From positions 1 to 64,000 of the IMG/VR virus record IMGVR_UViG_3300025941_000015: DNA of 64,000 nucleotides, one strand, 5' to 3'. The notes below the pieces were generated by a model that saw only the letters and a program-made list of their open reading frames with translations, had not been told where the DNA came from and ran no database searches. Below are positions 63,171 to 64,000 of the stretch, one piece after another. This DNA comes from a virus. Each line of letters begins with the position of its first letter. Positions within the stretch are counted from its first letter, which is position 1. The translations under genes and the position numbers were made by a program.

Positions 63171-63673
63171 GCAGCGACCCCGACAAGGACACGGTGTACG
63201 CCGCTGAGGCGCTCGCCTTCCTGGGCACGCCCCTCGCAGACCGCCAGCAGGAGTCGAGCATCGTGGAGGGCTACCACACGATGCTCGACGCCCCCTGGTG
63301 GAAGTGGGGCACCATCGAGATCCGCCAGGCACGCGCCGACATGGTGCGCGCAGGCGGGTACGCCAGCCTGTTCGGCATCAGCACGAGCGCTGGCCGCGTG
63401 GAGCGCTACACGATCAGCCACGAGCTGGCTCACATGGTGGTCAAGCGCCAGGGCATCTGTGATCGACACGGGCCCCAGTTCCGCACGGCGCACCTGTACA
63501 CCGTCGGTGCCGGGTTCGGCCGCCAGTACGCAGACCTCCTCGCTCAGGCGTACGAGGACTACAACCTCCCGGTGTTCCTCACGCCGGGTGGGCTGGGCAT
63601 CCCCCCGGTGCCCACGATCAACATCGATGCTCTCAGCATCGCAGCAGCCCCTCGGGGCGGATGGAGAAGGTAA
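63167..63673 (+). CDS. Zincin-like metalloprotein (HExxH)
   Basis: A 168-residue protein. TISHELAHMVVKRQGICDRH (near 82-101) carries HELAH, the zinc-binding HExxH motif, followed by HGPQFRTAHLY, where the third ligand may lie. It resembles the small TIGR04338-type metallohydrolases of actinobacteria and their phages. It has no signal peptide, so it acts inside the cell. It may cleave a host protein, or be a modifying enzyme; not shown. Confidence 0.78.
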   Translation: MSSDPDKDTVYAAEALAFLGTPLADRQQESSIVEGYHTMLDAPWWKWGTIEIRQARADMVRAGGYASLFGISTSAGRVERYTISHELAHMVVKRQGICDRHGPQFRTAHLYTVGAGFGRQYADLLAQAYEDYNLPVFLTPGGLGIPPVPTINIDALSIAAAPRGGWRR

Positions 63674-63864
63674 TGATGGTTCACACAACGGACATCGCAG
63701 GCATCCGCGACATCGCTCAGCACTTCGGTGTGAAGCCCAACGTCGTCAGCAACTGGTCAGCTCGCTACAGCGACTTCCCCGCGCCGATCGCAGAGGTGGC
63801 TGCTGGCCGCCTGTGGGATCTGCAGGAGGTCGTCGAGTGGTACAACGATCGCTGGGCATCGTGA
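63673..63864 (+). CDS. Small excisionase/AlpA-like HTH protein
   Basis: A 63-residue protein; ATG 63673 overlaps the previous stop and has GGAGAAGG upstream. IAGIRDIAQHFGVKPNVVSN and WSARYSDFPAPI, then GRLWDLQEVVEWYNDRW, match the short winged HTH of AlpA/Xis-type regulators. Probable transcription regulator; an excision role is unlikely because no integrase is seen. Confidence 0.72.
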   Translation: MMVHTTDIAGIRDIAQHFGVKPNVVSNWSARYSDFPAPIAEVAAGRLWDLQEVVEWYNDRWAS

Positions 63865-64000
63865 TCCAGAGTCTGGAGCGCGTCGCACACGACGAGGCGT
63901 ACCACGTCGCGAGGCGCTCGAAGCACGGCGACTTGAAGCAGATCACGCGCAGCACGGGTGACCTCGACGAGGCACGAGCGTGGTGCCACGACGCTGACAC
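63861..64000 (+). CDS. Hypothetical protein, cut by window end
   Basis: Open from GTG 63861 in the previous TGA to the window edge; 46 visible residues (QSLERVAHDEAYHVARRSKH; TRSTGDLDEARAWCHDAD). Basic/acidic helix, no motif. GTGA coupling supports it. Confidence 0.55.
   Translation, partial: MIQSLERVAHDEAYHVARRSKHGDLKQITRSTGDLDEARAWCHDAD

Noticed and set aside
63673-63864. Excisionase of a temperate phage
   Set aside because: The HTH type fits Xis, but no integrase or attachment site is visible in the window; called only as a regulator.
1-64000. tRNA, rRNA and insertion sequences
   Set aside because: I saw no cloverleaf with a TTCGA arm, rRNA-like sequence, transposase or IS end. A tRNA scan would settle the tRNA question.

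Overview
The window reads as a stretch of a virulent-type, contractile-tailed phage of an actinobacterial host. Direct evidence: GC-rich coding with almost every gene on the + strand and ATGA/GTGA-overlapping stop/start junctions; a tail sheath, tail tube, baseplate (gp25-, gpJ- and gpI-like) and tape-measure set; a phage replication set (DnaB-type helicase, primase, family A polymerase, RecA). The actinobacterial host is inferred from a WhiB-like regulator, TANNNT-type -10 elements, and many start codons sitting 6 bases after a -10, which would give leaderless mRNAs. The genus cannot be fixed from the sequence. I saw no integrase, tRNA, CRISPR array or insertion sequence.

Region 1 (1-25.8 kb) is the late tail operon: sheath (partial), tube, tail assembly chaperone with a probable +1 frameshift extension, a tape measure carrying two peptidoglycan-hydrolase domains, tube-initiator/LysM/hub proteins, a very large spike-collagen-fibre-FN3 protein, a peptidase S74 fibre, the lysis genes (M15 endolysin and small membrane proteins), a collagen-like protein, further tail proteins, and the baseplate wedge genes. 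A perfect 11-bp hairpin at 26259-26290 closes it.

Region 2 (26.2-42.5 kb) begins with a regulatory block: a possible leader ORF, a winged-helix-like protein, and three perfect CTCTA-N5-TAGAG repeats with an exact 22-bp period, followed by an AT-richer segment. Replication and recombination genes follow: loader-like protein, DnaB, primase, dNMP kinase (frame broken), SNF2-type helicase, Zn-binding ssDNA-binding protein, DNA polymerase I, RecA, three PD-(D/E)XK nucleases including a Cas4-like one, and a WhiB-like protein with a stretched Cys motif.

Region 3 (42.5-49 kb) holds a SpoVS homologue, a cassette of small proteins of unknown role, a DNA methyltransferase and one small minus-strand gene.

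Region 4 (49-64 kb) is an early/accessory region of about 40 small genes, many with CxxC motifs. They are driven by 15 near-identical copies, plus one divergent copy, of a promoter module (TTGNAA-N16/17-TACACT followed by 6 nt and ATGAC). CAAC/GTTG half-sites lie over its -35 and spacer. In several copies a sequence-specific inverted repeat covaries between arms, so the same element may end the upstream transcript and start the next. This punctuation system is the most unusual feature of the window. It resembles in concept the start-associated sequences of cluster K mycobacteriophages but has a different sequence and includes the core promoter.
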